Below are positions 10,539-18,046 of a DNA stretch of 64,000 nucleotides, one piece after another. The stretch covers positions 186,001-250,000 of the forward strand of contig JALGSV010000004.1 of NCBI GenBank assembly GCA_029821755.1, written 5' to 3'. Origin of the DNA: Candidatus Zipacnadum vermilionense (GTDB taxonomy: Bacteria; Armatimonadota; Zipacnadia; Zipacnadales; Zipacnadaceae). Made by a program: the position numbers and the translations under genes. Every line of letters begins with the position of its first letter. Positions within the stretch are counted from its first letter, which is position 1. The notes beneath the pieces are model-generated. The model did not search any database, was not told where the DNA came from, and saw nothing but the letters and a program-made list of their open reading frames with translations.

Positions 10539-11057
10539 CTAGTTCGATTCCTGCTGCGCCAGTTGCTCGATGTGGCGCACGGCGGCCTCGACGGAGGTCT
10601 GGCGCTCGTCGGGACCCAGGGCCCGAGCGAGGGCGCGGCGCGCGATATCGGTGGCCAAGTCGGCGGTGTGAGCCCGTAACTCCTGGCGGGCCACCGTGAC
10701 GTCGCGGTGGAGCTCGTCCTCGGCGTGGCGTTTGCGCTCACGGGCGAGGCGGTTGGCCTCGTCCATGATCTTCTGAGCCTCCTCGCGGGCGGCTTGGCGC
10801 TGGCGGTCGGCCTCCCGGGCCAGGTCTTCCTGGACCTGCTGGTGACGCGCGTCCATCTCCGCCAACTCCTGTTTGGCCTGCGCACGGGCTCTCTCCGCTT
10901 CGGACATCTGGTCCTGGAGGTGCCGAGCGCGGTCGCTCAGGAACCGTCCGAAGGGGCGGAAGAAAAAGCGGGTAAGCAGGATCAACACCACGACAAAAGC
11001 GCCGAGGTTGATGATGAGCACCCTGAAGTCAATGCCTAAGTCATGCAGCAGTTGCAT
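10539..11057 (-). CDS. atpF: ATP synthase F0 subunit b
   Basis: Peripheral stalk, 172 residues. One N-terminal membrane helix (about 12-32, VLIINLGAFVVVLILLTRFF) is followed by FRPFGRFLSDRARHLQDQM and a long charged right-handed coiled coil (about 40-150) rich in Ala, Glu, Arg and Gln. This is standard F0 b. An AAAGGA ribosome site lies 6 nt before the ATG. It lies between atpE and atpH. Confidence 0.92.
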   Translation of the reverse strand: MQLLHDLGIDFRVLIINLGAFVVVLILLTRFFFRPFGRFLSDRARHLQDQMSEAERARAQAKQELAEMDARHQQVQEDLAREADRQRQAAREEAQKIMDEANRLARERKRHAEDELHRDVTVARQELRAHTADLATDIARRALARALGPDERQTSVEAAVRHIEQLAQQESN

Positions 11058-11088
11058 GGCCGGTCCTTTCTGCGGAGCCGGGCGTCAG

Positions 11089-11355
11089 CTAGCCGCTCTG
11101 GACTTTGTCCAGCATCTTGGCCAGATTCGGCCAGAGCAGGAAGAAGGTGAGCAGGGCGTACAGGACCAGCGACTCGACGAAGGCCAAAGAGATGATCAGG
11201 AGTACCCGGATCTCCCCCGCGGCCTCGGGCTGGCGGGCGATACCATCTAGGGCGGCGGCGGCCGCCCGCCCCTGCGCGGCGGCCCCGCCCAGCACCGCAA
11301 TGGGTACTCCCAGGGCCAGACCGAAGAAAGCTATAGCTAAGCCTATCATCGTCAT
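11089..11355 (-). CDS. atpE: ATP synthase F0 subunit c, with Na+-type ligand residues
   Basis: Rotor-ring proteolipid, 88 residues with two membrane helices and the polar loop ARQPEAAGEI (40-49). The ion-binding carboxylate is E61 in LAFVESLVLY. Aligning on ARQPEA and E61 places Q28, S62 and Y66 at the positions of Gln32, Ser66 and Tyr70 that coordinate Na+ in Ilyobacter tartaricus c, where the carboxylate is Glu65. The residue after S62 is Leu rather than Thr. Na+ coupling is therefore possible but not shown. GGAGG lies 9 nt before ATG 11355. Confidence 0.93.
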   Translation of the reverse strand: MTMIGLAIAFFGLALGVPIAVLGGAAAQGRAAAAALDGIARQPEAAGEIRVLLIISLAFVESLVLYALLTFFLLWPNLAKMLDKVQSG

Positions 11356-11420
11356 ACTATACTACCTCCCGGCGCCGGGTCGGCGCCTTATCACCTGCGA
11401 ATGGAACGGCGCGGTCGCTG

Positions 11421-12215
11421 CTACTCCATCTCGATGGCCAGCAGCACGTATACACCAGTCAGAAGGGAAAACACGAAGGCCTGGATGAAGCCCATGAAGA
11501 TGGCAAAGCAGACCATTAAGGCGGTGAAGGCCATGCCCAGGACCGCCCCAGCGGCGCCACCGATCTGCACTAGCGCCGAGGCGCCCAAAGGGTTGAACAG
11601 CAGCCCGATCGCTCCGGCTCCCAACAGGGCAAACTGTGCGACGGCGGTATCATCCCCGAACACATTGCCGAAGAGACGGATGGCCAGCGAGAGCGGCTTG
11701 ATCAGCTCCTCAACTATGTGCAGGAGGAACATCAGCGGGAACAGGAACGGCACCAGGTAGAAAGGGATGCCCGCCATGCTGGGGAGCCAGCGTTTTATGT
11801 ACCCGGGGCCGTTGACGCGCCAGCCGATCACCTGCGCGCTGATAATGGAGGCCAGCCCCAGCGCCAGGGTGGTGCTCAGCCGCGAGGTGGGGCTGAGGAA
11901 ACCGGGGATCAGGCCGAACAGGTTGAGGAAGAGCACGAACAGAAAGAAGCTGCCGATAATGGGCGTGTAGCGCTCCCCATGGTGGGGGATGATGGAGCGG
12001 CTCAGGCCCTCCAGCGCCTCGTAGACCCATTCGCCGAAAAGCTGCAGCTTGCCCGTGGGCGCTACCTGCAATCGGCGGCTGGCCAGCCAGGCCACCACCC
12101 CCAGGAAAACGACCACCAGGAGGGTGTGGAGGACGAAGACGTCCAGATAGGGCCGCAGCCAGGCGGGCTCCAAGGCCACCACGGCGTTCAGCCAACTAGC
12201 GTGATGTTCTTCCAT
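11421..12215 (-). CDS. atpB: ATP synthase F0 subunit a
   Basis: Integral membrane stator that forms the ion half-channels against the c ring, 264 residues with 5-6 membrane helices. The signature helix IKPLSLAIRLFGNVFGDD (near 180-197) carries the essential Arg, and the C-terminal helix FIQAFVFSLLTGVYVLLAIE the conserved Gln. The N-terminus (HTLLVVVFLGVVAWLAS) is shorter than in E. coli, as in many non-proteobacterial a subunits. No strong ribosome site is visible at the chosen ATG. Confidence 0.93.
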   Translation of the reverse strand: MEEHHASWLNAVVALEPAWLRPYLDVFVLHTLLVVVFLGVVAWLASRRLQVAPTGKLQLFGEWVYEALEGLSRSIIPHHGERYTPIIGSFFLFVLFLNLFGLIPGFLSPTSRLSTTLALGLASIISAQVIGWRVNGPGYIKRWLPSMAGIPFYLVPFLFPLMFLLHIVEELIKPLSLAIRLFGNVFGDDTAVAQFALLGAGAIGLLFNPLGASALVQIGGAAGAVLGMAFTALMVCFAIFMGFIQAFVFSLLTGVYVLLAIEME

Positions 12216-12252
12216 CGCTACCAGCCGCTTTCGCGCGCCGCGCCACTGGATG

Positions 12253-12663
12253 TCACCGGCCGGTACCGGTAAGATGCCGGCGCACCCCGAGTCGGAGCGC
12301 GAGAACCGTGGCCAGGGCCACGGGGGTTAACAAGCCACAGAAAATGGCCCACTCGTTGAGTCTGAAGTGAGCCACCAAAAGGTACAGTCCGGCGATTAGG
12401 ACTGCGTACTTCAGAAGCTGCGCTAACAACGGAATCGCCGCGCCGCGCCGCGGCCGCCCCTCGCGGCCGCGGGGTGCAATGGCATGGTAGACCATCCAGG
12501 CCAGGCCGGTCAGGGAAACCAGACCCAGGGCCACGCCGCCGGTGTACCCCCAGGCTACCGAGGGCGCACCCCGCCACCAGGCCACCGGGGCAACTAGCAA
12601 CGAGAAGGCGGCGGAAAAACACGCCGTCCGCCTGACTAGTTCATACCCCAGTTCCTCAGTCAT
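12253..12663 (-). CDS. atpI: ATP synthase accessory membrane protein AtpI-like
   Basis: A 136-residue protein with four predicted membrane helices (about 15-30, 38-58, 78-98, 105-122), first or second in many atp operons. AtpI proteins assist c-ring assembly or ion supply to F0. The start MTEELGYEL overlaps the end of the preceding atpZ-like gene by 8 nt. The open frame extends to 12798, but that part is the shadow of atpZ. Assignment rests mainly on topology, length and position, because the family is poorly conserved. Confidence 0.75.
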   Translation of the reverse strand: MTEELGYELVRRTACFSAAFSLLVAPVAWWRGAPSVAWGYTGGVALGLVSLTGLAWMVYHAIAPRGREGRPRRGAAIPLLAQLLKYAVLIAGLYLLVAHFRLNEWAIFCGLLTPVALATVLALRLGVRRHLTGTGR

Positions 12664-12889
12664 CTCTCGGTAGGCGGCGCAGTTCCCGGAAGACACCGTA
12701 GAAGGCAGTCGCGACGCCCAGGAAGAAACCCACGATCGTCCAGACGACGCCTCCGCCCCACTTGCGGTCCGCAAGGAGGCCCAGGTAGCTACACGCACCT
12801 ACGCAGAGAAACATGTAGATGCCCAGGCTACTCCAGCGCGTAGCCTCAATCCACGCCAAACGCTCCTTCTCGTCGCGTGCCCATCGCAC
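12656..12889 (-). CDS. atpZ: AtpZ/AtpI-type small membrane protein, first gene of the atp operon
   Basis: About 77 residues with two membrane helices (SLGIYMFLCVGACSYLGLL and VVWTIVGFFLGVATAFYGVF) separated by ADRKWGGG. This matches the putative F0F1-ATPase subunit family, whose hallmark is a (D/G)xxxG hairpin. A frame beginning ATG 12919 would add ten residues, but that ATG overlaps the -35 box of a strong promoter whose predicted start falls exactly on GTG 12889. The GTG start, and hence a leaderless message, is preferred. It overlaps atpI and is probably co-translated with it. Confidence 0.75.
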   Translation of the reverse strand: MRWARDEKERLAWIEATRWSSLGIYMFLCVGACSYLGLLADRKWGGGVVWTIVGFFLGVATAFYGVFRELRRLPRDD

Positions 12890-12895
12890 AGAGAA

Positions 12896-12924
12896 AGAAT
12901 AGTCCTCCACAAGGAGCATGTCAA
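12896..12924 (-). promoter_or_regulatory. Near-consensus sigma70 promoter of the atp operon
   Basis: Minus strand: TTGACA (12924-12919), spacer of exactly 17 nt, TATTCT (12901-12896). The expected +1 is 12889, the G of the GTG start codon of the atpZ-like gene. No other candidate promoter was noticed in the 120 nt upstream of the operon. Confidence 0.7.
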
Positions 12925-13009
12925 GCCTGGGGGTCGGGGCGGACGGGTCCGGTAGCGCACGCAGGAAACGCGCGAGTTAGCCATACGCCCCCGCATCGCC
13001 CGGCCGAGG

Positions 13010-14029
13010 CTACTGGTACAGCCAAGCCGCGACGGTGTCGCCTACCTCACGGAGGGCGGAGGGCTGGCAGTACTCGGGGACGTCATCGGCGGTGTGCCAG
13101 ACGGGGGGCGGGAAGTCGATTATGTCCACCGTGGGGATACCGACGCGGTTGAAAGCCAGGTGGTCGTCGGTGACCGCGAATTGGGTGGTGCGCTTGAAGG
13201 CCGCGTGGCCGCGCTCCTCCGCCAGGGTCCAGAGCTGGTCCACCACCTCCGGGGCCTTCTGGAGGGAGTTGAGCTCGATGCGGAGGTCGAAAACATCGTT
13301 CCCGCCCAGGTCGGTGCGTACCGGTACGCGGTCGTTGTGCTTGGTGCCGCCGACCAGGTCCAGAATGGCGCCACGCGTCGGACGGGGCAGGTCCGCGGGC
13401 CAGTGTTGGGCGAGGTAGTTAGCGCCCAGGCAAAAGCCCTGGTCCAAGAGGCCAGAGCCGCTCTTGCCGGAGTCCTCGGCGTCCAGAAAGAGTAGGTAGA
13501 CGGGGTGGAGCGGGGGCGTGGCTTTGAGCAGGCGGGCCAGTTCGAGCAGGATGGCGACGCCCGAGGCCCCGTCGTTGGCGCCCATGACGGGCTGGGTGTG
13601 CTTGGCCGGGTCGGGGTCCTCATCGGCCTCCGGGCGGGTGTCCCAATGCGCGCCGACGAAGGTAGCCGCGCCGGGAGCAGCGCCCCCGAAGACGGCAATC
13701 AAGTTGACGAAATCATAGGGGCCGCCGAAGGCAGTGGCAGTATTGAAGGGCTGCTCGACAACGCGGTCGGCCAGGGGCTGGAGGGTGGCGCGCATCCACA
13801 CCAACTGGGCCTGATGCCCGGCCGAGCCGGGGGGGCGGGCGCCAAAGCTACATTGCTTCTCCAGATCAGCGAAGGCCCGGTCGGCCAGGAAGACGGGAAC
13901 GTCCACTACCGGGGGGGCCTGCTCGGAGCCGCCTCCGCAAGCGCCGGAACTGCCCACCAGGACCAGCGCGACAAGAATCGCTAGACGTGCCCAGGGAAGG
14001 TTGGCCGGTCCAGGTTTCGGCAAGATCAT
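13010..14029 (-). CDS. Lipoprotein M28-family peptidase, glutaminyl-peptide cyclotransferase-like
   Basis: Exported zinc enzyme of the M28 fold, 339 residues. The signal peptide LAILVALVLVGSSGAC ends in a lipobox cysteine, so it is probably membrane-anchored outside the cytoplasm. Zinc-site and acid motifs are GAHWDTRPEAD (His, Asp), GANDGASGVAILLEL (Asp), LLFLDAEDSG (Glu/Asp) and WHTADDVPEYC (His). TDDHLAFNRVGIPTVDIID closely follows glutaminyl cyclases, which turn N-terminal Gln into pyroglutamate. Aminopeptidase activity is the alternative. GGAG lies 4 nt before ATG 14029. It ends just upstream of the atp promoter. Confidence 0.82.
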   Translation of the reverse strand: MILPKPGPANLPWARLAILVALVLVGSSGACGGGSEQAPPVVDVPVFLADRAFADLEKQCSFGARPPGSAGHQAQLVWMRATLQPLADRVVEQPFNTATAFGGPYDFVNLIAVFGGAAPGAATFVGAHWDTRPEADEDPDPAKHTQPVMGANDGASGVAILLELARLLKATPPLHPVYLLFLDAEDSGKSGSGLLDQGFCLGANYLAQHWPADLPRPTRGAILDLVGGTKHNDRVPVRTDLGGNDVFDLRIELNSLQKAPEVVDQLWTLAEERGHAAFKRTTQFAVTDDHLAFNRVGIPTVDIIDFPPPVWHTADDVPEYCQPSALREVGDTVAAWLYQ

Positions 14030-14070
14030 CACTCTCCAACTTCAAAAGGGGGCCTAAAGAGCGCGAAGAC

Positions 14071-14114
14071 GCCCCCTGCCCCGGGCCCCGCCTCCTCGCA
14101 GGAGAGGGTCGGCG
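14071..14114. repeat. Family B palindrome upstream of the M28-like gene
   Basis: GCCCCCTGCCCCGGGCCCC is followed by the stem CCTCCTCGCAGGAGAGG. It lies in the 180-nt gap between the M28-like gene and the anti-sigma-like gene. Confidence 0.6.
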
Positions 14115-14140
14115 GAGTCGTCATGCGGTGACTCTACTGT

Positions 14141-14179
14141 TTAAACACCAAAACACCCCGGATCGGTTCCCGGCCGGGG
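14141..14179 (-). terminator. Rho-independent terminator of the anti-sigma-like gene
   Basis: On the minus strand the hairpin CCCCGG...CCGGGG (14179-14174 with 14161-14156, extended by CCGG) is followed by TGTTTTGGTGTTT. It lies 35 nt after the stop of the gene at 14213-15421. Confidence 0.65.
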
Positions 14180-14212
14180 CAAAGGAATCCTGCTTGGATG
14201 GTTCGGATAGGA

Positions 14213-15421
14213 TTAGCGCGCGACAACGAACTGCTTGGGCTGGCTGCGCTTAAGTTGGCGGCCGTATTCGCTGAGGGCGCGGCTGGCCCGAGCCAGAGCT
14301 GCATCGTGGTCGCCCGGCTGGCGGTGGATGACGACCACCGAGGCGGGTTGGGACGGCGTCCAGCGCAGAGGACGGGTGTCCTCCGGCGGGTTGGAGGTTG
14401 TCACCGGGCGCCGACCGCCGGAATCGCTGGCCGCAGGAGCAGGCAGTGGCGCCGTGGGGATGCGCGGGGCGGCCGCGATAGCCAGCGGCGCGGCAGGCGC
14501 GGGAGCTGGACGGGGAGGCAGCAGCGGCGGCCCAGCGGGCGTCGGCGCCGGTGTGGGAGACGGTGTATAGGCGGGCAGCGGCAAGACCGGCGCAGGAGCC
14601 GGCGTCAGGTCGTGAGTCGCCGTTCCCCTCGGAGGCGGTAGAGCCGGCAAGGGTGACGGCGAATAAGCCGCACCGGGGGACGGGGGAGGCACGACACTGC
14701 GGGACAACCCCCGCCGGGGCTCCAGGCGGGAGGCCGGTACGACGGTGGAGGCCGCGGGTGCGGTCCCCGGCGAGACGGCAGACGCCGCGGGTCCCGAGGG
14801 AACGGTACCGGGCAGAACTGCAGCTACACGCGGCTGCTCCGTCACCGACACGGAAGCGGGGCGGGGAGTGCGCAAGCCGAGGAAAGCCACCAGAACGAGA
14901 GCCGCGGCTCCGGCCAAAGCAAGCCCCACAGGCGCGGGGCGGCGGCGAGGGGCAGGCTGTAGCTGTGCCACAGCAGCGAAAATACGCTGAGGTAGATAGC
15001 TCGGAGCCAGCGCGGAAGGCGCACGGCGGGGCACGGCCACGACCGCCCCGGTCTCGCGGTAGAGGCGCAGACAGGGAGCACAGTGGAACAAGTGCGCCCA
15101 GAGGCGCTCTTCGTCGGAAAGGGTAGCCTCGCCGTCCAGGACGGCGCAAATCAGGGGGCGGGCCTGGCGGCAAGTAAGGTGGGGAATCTCCTCAGCAGAC
15201 GCCACAGCGGCGGCGATCCTCGCAGGGAGCTGGGGCGGCGCCCCGGGAGCCCGAGCGTGCGCCAGCAGACCACGAAGCGCCTCCTGGCCGGCCACTTCCG
15301 CGCGGCAGCGCGGGCAGTTCTGCAGGTGCCGGAGGCAGGCCCAGAGGCGGCGGCCTCGCAGCTCTCCCTCGCTCAGTTGGGTCAACGTGTCCTGGTCTGG
15401 ACAGCGCGTCAGACGACCCAT
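14213..15421 (-). CDS. Anti-sigma-factor-like membrane protein with two zinc-finger (zf-HC2) motifs
   Basis: 402 residues from ATG 15421, 6 nt after AAGGAG. Two cytoplasmic HxxxCxxC motifs are visible: HLQNCPRC at about 30-37 and HLFHCAPC at about 105-112. These are the zinc-binding anti-sigma arrangement, here in tandem. A single membrane helix (VGLALAGAAALVLVAFLGL, near 160) leads to a long Pro/Ala/Thr-rich extracytoplasmic linker of about 180 residues. A short conserved-looking end follows (SVVVIHRQPGDHDAALARAS). Such proteins hold an ECF sigma factor at the membrane. No sigma gene is beside it, so the partner is unknown. Confidence 0.75.
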   Translation of the reverse strand: MGRLTRCPDQDTLTQLSEGELRGRRLWACLRHLQNCPRCRAEVAGQEALRGLLAHARAPGAPPQLPARIAAAVASAEEIPHLTCRQARPLICAVLDGEATLSDEERLWAHLFHCAPCLRLYRETGAVVAVPRRAPSALAPSYLPQRIFAAVAQLQPAPRRRPAPVGLALAGAAALVLVAFLGLRTPRPASVSVTEQPRVAAVLPGTVPSGPAASAVSPGTAPAASTVVPASRLEPRRGLSRSVVPPPSPGAAYSPSPLPALPPPRGTATHDLTPAPAPVLPLPAYTPSPTPAPTPAGPPLLPPRPAPAPAAPLAIAAAPRIPTAPLPAPAASDSGGRRPVTTSNPPEDTRPLRWTPSQPASVVVIHRQPGDHDAALARASRALSEYGRQLKRSQPKQFVVAR

Positions 15422-15463
15422 ACGCCACTCCTTGTGGTCCGATATCATCCGTGCAATGGTTTG

Positions 15464-15488
15464 GACAGTCGGGGGCGCGGAAAGTTTC
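15464..15488 (-). promoter_or_regulatory. Possible ECF-type promoter of the anti-sigma-like gene
   Basis: Minus strand: GAAACTT (15488-15482), 15-nt spacer, GTC (15466-15464), then about 40 nt to the start codon. This resembles the GGAACTT-N15/16-GTC form of ECF sigma promoters. Self-control of the sigma/anti-sigma pair would be typical, but the match is short. Confidence 0.35.
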
Positions 15489-15502
15489 TGGTTGCGGTCG
15501 AA

Positions 15503-15575
15503 CCTCACCCTGCGCACGCACGCGTGCGCTTGGCCCCTCTCCCTCGCTCCGCTCAGGTGAGGGGGTTCCGAGGGG
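15503..15575. repeat. Family B-like repeat with nested palindrome
   Basis: CCTCACCCT is followed by the palindrome GCGCACGCACGCGTGCGC, then CCCCTCTCCCTCGCTCCGC, TCAGGTGAGGGGG and TTCCGAGG. It lies between the GH20 stop and the anti-sigma-like start, next to the possible ECF promoter. Confidence 0.55.
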
Positions 15576-15617
15576 ACCAGCCCAGTACGGGAGGACCCAG
15601 TGGGGAATGGCCGCATC

Positions 15618-17945
15618 TCAGTCCAGGGCCATTTCCGCCGTGATGGAGCCGTGCGGGACGCTGAAGATGCGGCTGCTGTCGCCCTCAGCGAGCAGGTCTT
15701 GGAACAGGGCCTGCGGGTGAGGGTGACCCAGGACCGCCAGGCCCCCGCTGAGTAGTTGCTCGGGTCCCTCCACGCGCCCCTCCGACTGCACGGAACGTAT
15801 GCCCCAGCGCCGGTCGCCCTGGTGGAGGGTGACATTCCGCAGGGAGAAGCGCCCATCGCCGATTGACTGGACCCGCACGTGGTGTGCTTGCTCCAGCGAG
15901 TCGAGGGGGAAGGTGTAGGTCAGCTCGTCGGCGGAGGTGGGCTGGGCGGCGTGACTGGCGAACTCGATGACACAGGCCCGGCCCCGGTTGGTGAACTCCT
16001 GGCCGTCGGCGGAGCTGGAGACGACCATGGTCGGGCAGGCGGGGTGGGTGTTGACTATGTGTACCGCCAGAATCGGGCGGAGGAGTTCCCCGGCGTAAGG
16101 CTCACCGGCTGCGGCCGCCTGCAGGGCTGCCACCTCGGCAGTTAGGAGGTTGGCCTCCTCGCGCATCTGGCCAGGCCGCGGCGCCTGGTCCTCGGGGTAG
16201 CGGTTGGCGTCCCAGCGCTCCTGCCAGGCGTCGGCCAAGTTCCGAGCTTGCTCCGCGAGCGAGGCCAGGACGCCCGCGACCTGCTCGTAATCACCCTGCG
16301 CGACGGCGGCGGGGGCCGCGCGCAAGTGCAAGCGCTTGCTGTACTGGTAGGCCAGCCAGCGCGCCGCGACCACGAAGGTCTGCAGCGTGTCACCATACCG
16401 GGCCTCGTTGGCCAGGAGGACCAGGTCACTGGCGATCTGGGAGAGGCGAATGCTGGTGCGCAGGTCCGCGCTCTCGTCCGCCTCATCCAGAGGGATCATC
16501 GCGGCGAGGGAACCGGCCCGCAGCCAGGCCAAGGCATGGCGGCCATGCATCCGCAGCTCGCCGAGTTCCTCCAGCAGGGGCGCCAGTTCGGGACGGTCGT
16601 AGAGACTGGCACAGGAGGAGCGCAACAGGTCCGCCGCGTCCGCCTCGGTATCGCCCCAGAGGAGGGCCGCAATAGCGCCCTCCACCGCCGGGCACAGGTC
16701 CAGGCTGGTGGAGGACAGCTCCCACTGGGTGACCATTTCGCCCTCCCCGCCGGTCTCGCGCAGATACCGGGCCCAACTGCGAGCGTTGCCGACGGCCTCC
16801 GAGGGCAGGTTGAAGGGCATAGAAACGGGGCAGATGGACATAGGACAGCCCCAGGACTCCAGGCCGTGCTGCGCCCACAGGGCACGGCTGTCCAGCTCGG
16901 CGAAGTTGTACAACTCTACGCGAGGGGAGCGCTCAAAGATGTAGTAGTACCAGTCGAAGATGAGCATGGCCTTGTCGAGCTTGGCCAAGCTGTCCGGGTA
17001 ATAGTAGAACATGTCTCCCCAGATGGCAGGGCGCTTGCCGGCGGCCTTGGTGAAGGCCGCGACCTGGTTGGCGTGGGCGACGAAGATGCCGCCCTCGCCG
17101 ATCTCGGCCTTCCGGGGAGCGCACTGGGGGCAGCGGCCAATGGAGAAGGACTCGTCCATACCCAGGTGCACGATCCCGGCAGTGGCCAGCGGCGCCACGT
17201 CATGGATCATTCCCTCGAGCATCTCCAGCGTCCGCGGGTGCGTGGGGCAGAGCACGCCGCAGGAGGAACCCTCAAAATGGTTCTCGTCCAGCTCGGCGTA
17301 GTCCGGGTGTCGGCTAACCCAGGCGCAATGGCCCAAGCATTGGAGGGCGGGAATCACGCTGATCCCGAAGCGCTCGGCCTCCTCCACCACGTCCAGAGCC
17401 TGCTCCAGCGTCCAGGCGCACTTGCGGCCCAGGGCGGGGTGGCTGGGGAACACGAAAGCGTCCTCCAGGTAGAGTTGTAGGAGGTTGTAGTTGAGCGAGG
17501 CGTACATCTCCAGGAAGCGCTTGACGGTGTCGGGGCGCTCGATGACGCGGCCGAGGTCGATCTGCACGCCCCGATGGCGTAAGGCGGGCCAGTCGGCGAT
17601 CCGGCAGCAGAGCAGCTCGGCGGCGGGCAGGAGGCGCTGGAGTGTGCGCAAACCGTATCGGGCGCCCGCGGCGGAGGCGGCCCGGAGGATGATACCGTTC
17701 CGGGAGATAGTTAGCTCGTAGGCCTCGTCGGAGGTCGAGAAGGTGAGGTCGGCTTCGATGACGTGAAGATGGGTATCGCCGCTGGCCGCACCGGTGAGGC
17801 GTCCAGCAAGGGAGGTGAGGTCCTGGGTAAGCCCCTTGCGCCAGGCGTCGGGGATCTCCGCACGGAGCATCCCGCCTAGGGGATAGACGCCGGGGAGGGG
17901 CTTAATAGTGCGAGCGGAGGGGTAGAGGTTTTCTAGTGCGCCCAC
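15618..17945 (-). CDS. Glycoside hydrolase family 20-like enzyme (beta-N-acetylhexosaminidase fold)
   Basis: 775 residues from GTG 17945, 8 nt after GGAG. The open frame extends to 18560, but that part shadows the aldo-keto reductase gene. Residues about 30-110 resemble the GH20 N-terminal domain (ISRNGIILRAASAAGARYGL then RTLQRLLP). The TIM barrel follows from RHRGVQIDLGR (125). VHLGMDESF (259-267) carries the Asp264-Glu265 pair used in substrate-assisted hydrolysis of N-acetylhexosaminides. No signal peptide is visible, so it probably acts on imported oligosaccharides. The last 170 residues look like a sandwich domain of unknown role. Confidence 0.8.
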   Translation of the reverse strand: MGALENLYPSARTIKPLPGVYPLGGMLRAEIPDAWRKGLTQDLTSLAGRLTGAASGDTHLHVIEADLTFSTSDEAYELTISRNGIILRAASAAGARYGLRTLQRLLPAAELLCCRIADWPALRHRGVQIDLGRVIERPDTVKRFLEMYASLNYNLLQLYLEDAFVFPSHPALGRKCAWTLEQALDVVEEAERFGISVIPALQCLGHCAWVSRHPDYAELDENHFEGSSCGVLCPTHPRTLEMLEGMIHDVAPLATAGIVHLGMDESFSIGRCPQCAPRKAEIGEGGIFVAHANQVAAFTKAAGKRPAIWGDMFYYYPDSLAKLDKAMLIFDWYYYIFERSPRVELYNFAELDSRALWAQHGLESWGCPMSICPVSMPFNLPSEAVGNARSWARYLRETGGEGEMVTQWELSSTSLDLCPAVEGAIAALLWGDTEADAADLLRSSCASLYDRPELAPLLEELGELRMHGRHALAWLRAGSLAAMIPLDEADESADLRTSIRLSQIASDLVLLANEARYGDTLQTFVVAARWLAYQYSKRLHLRAAPAAVAQGDYEQVAGVLASLAEQARNLADAWQERWDANRYPEDQAPRPGQMREEANLLTAEVAALQAAAAGEPYAGELLRPILAVHIVNTHPACPTMVVSSSADGQEFTNRGRACVIEFASHAAQPTSADELTYTFPLDSLEQAHHVRVQSIGDGRFSLRNVTLHQGDRRWGIRSVQSEGRVEGPEQLLSGGLAVLGHPHPQALFQDLLAEGDSSRIFSVPHGSITAEMALD

Positions 17946-18046
17946 AGTTGTATCTCCAGACAAGCGGGTCGGATAGGCCCGGTCAGGCAGCGGAGCGCGC
18001 TCTATCCGCGCCACCCCCGGCGCACGGAGCGCCAGGCGTCGGGGAG

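Noticed and set aside
16248-17480. 410-residue plus-strand frame
   Set aside because: Mirror of the GH20 gene; no domain, biased Gly/Ala/Arg composition.
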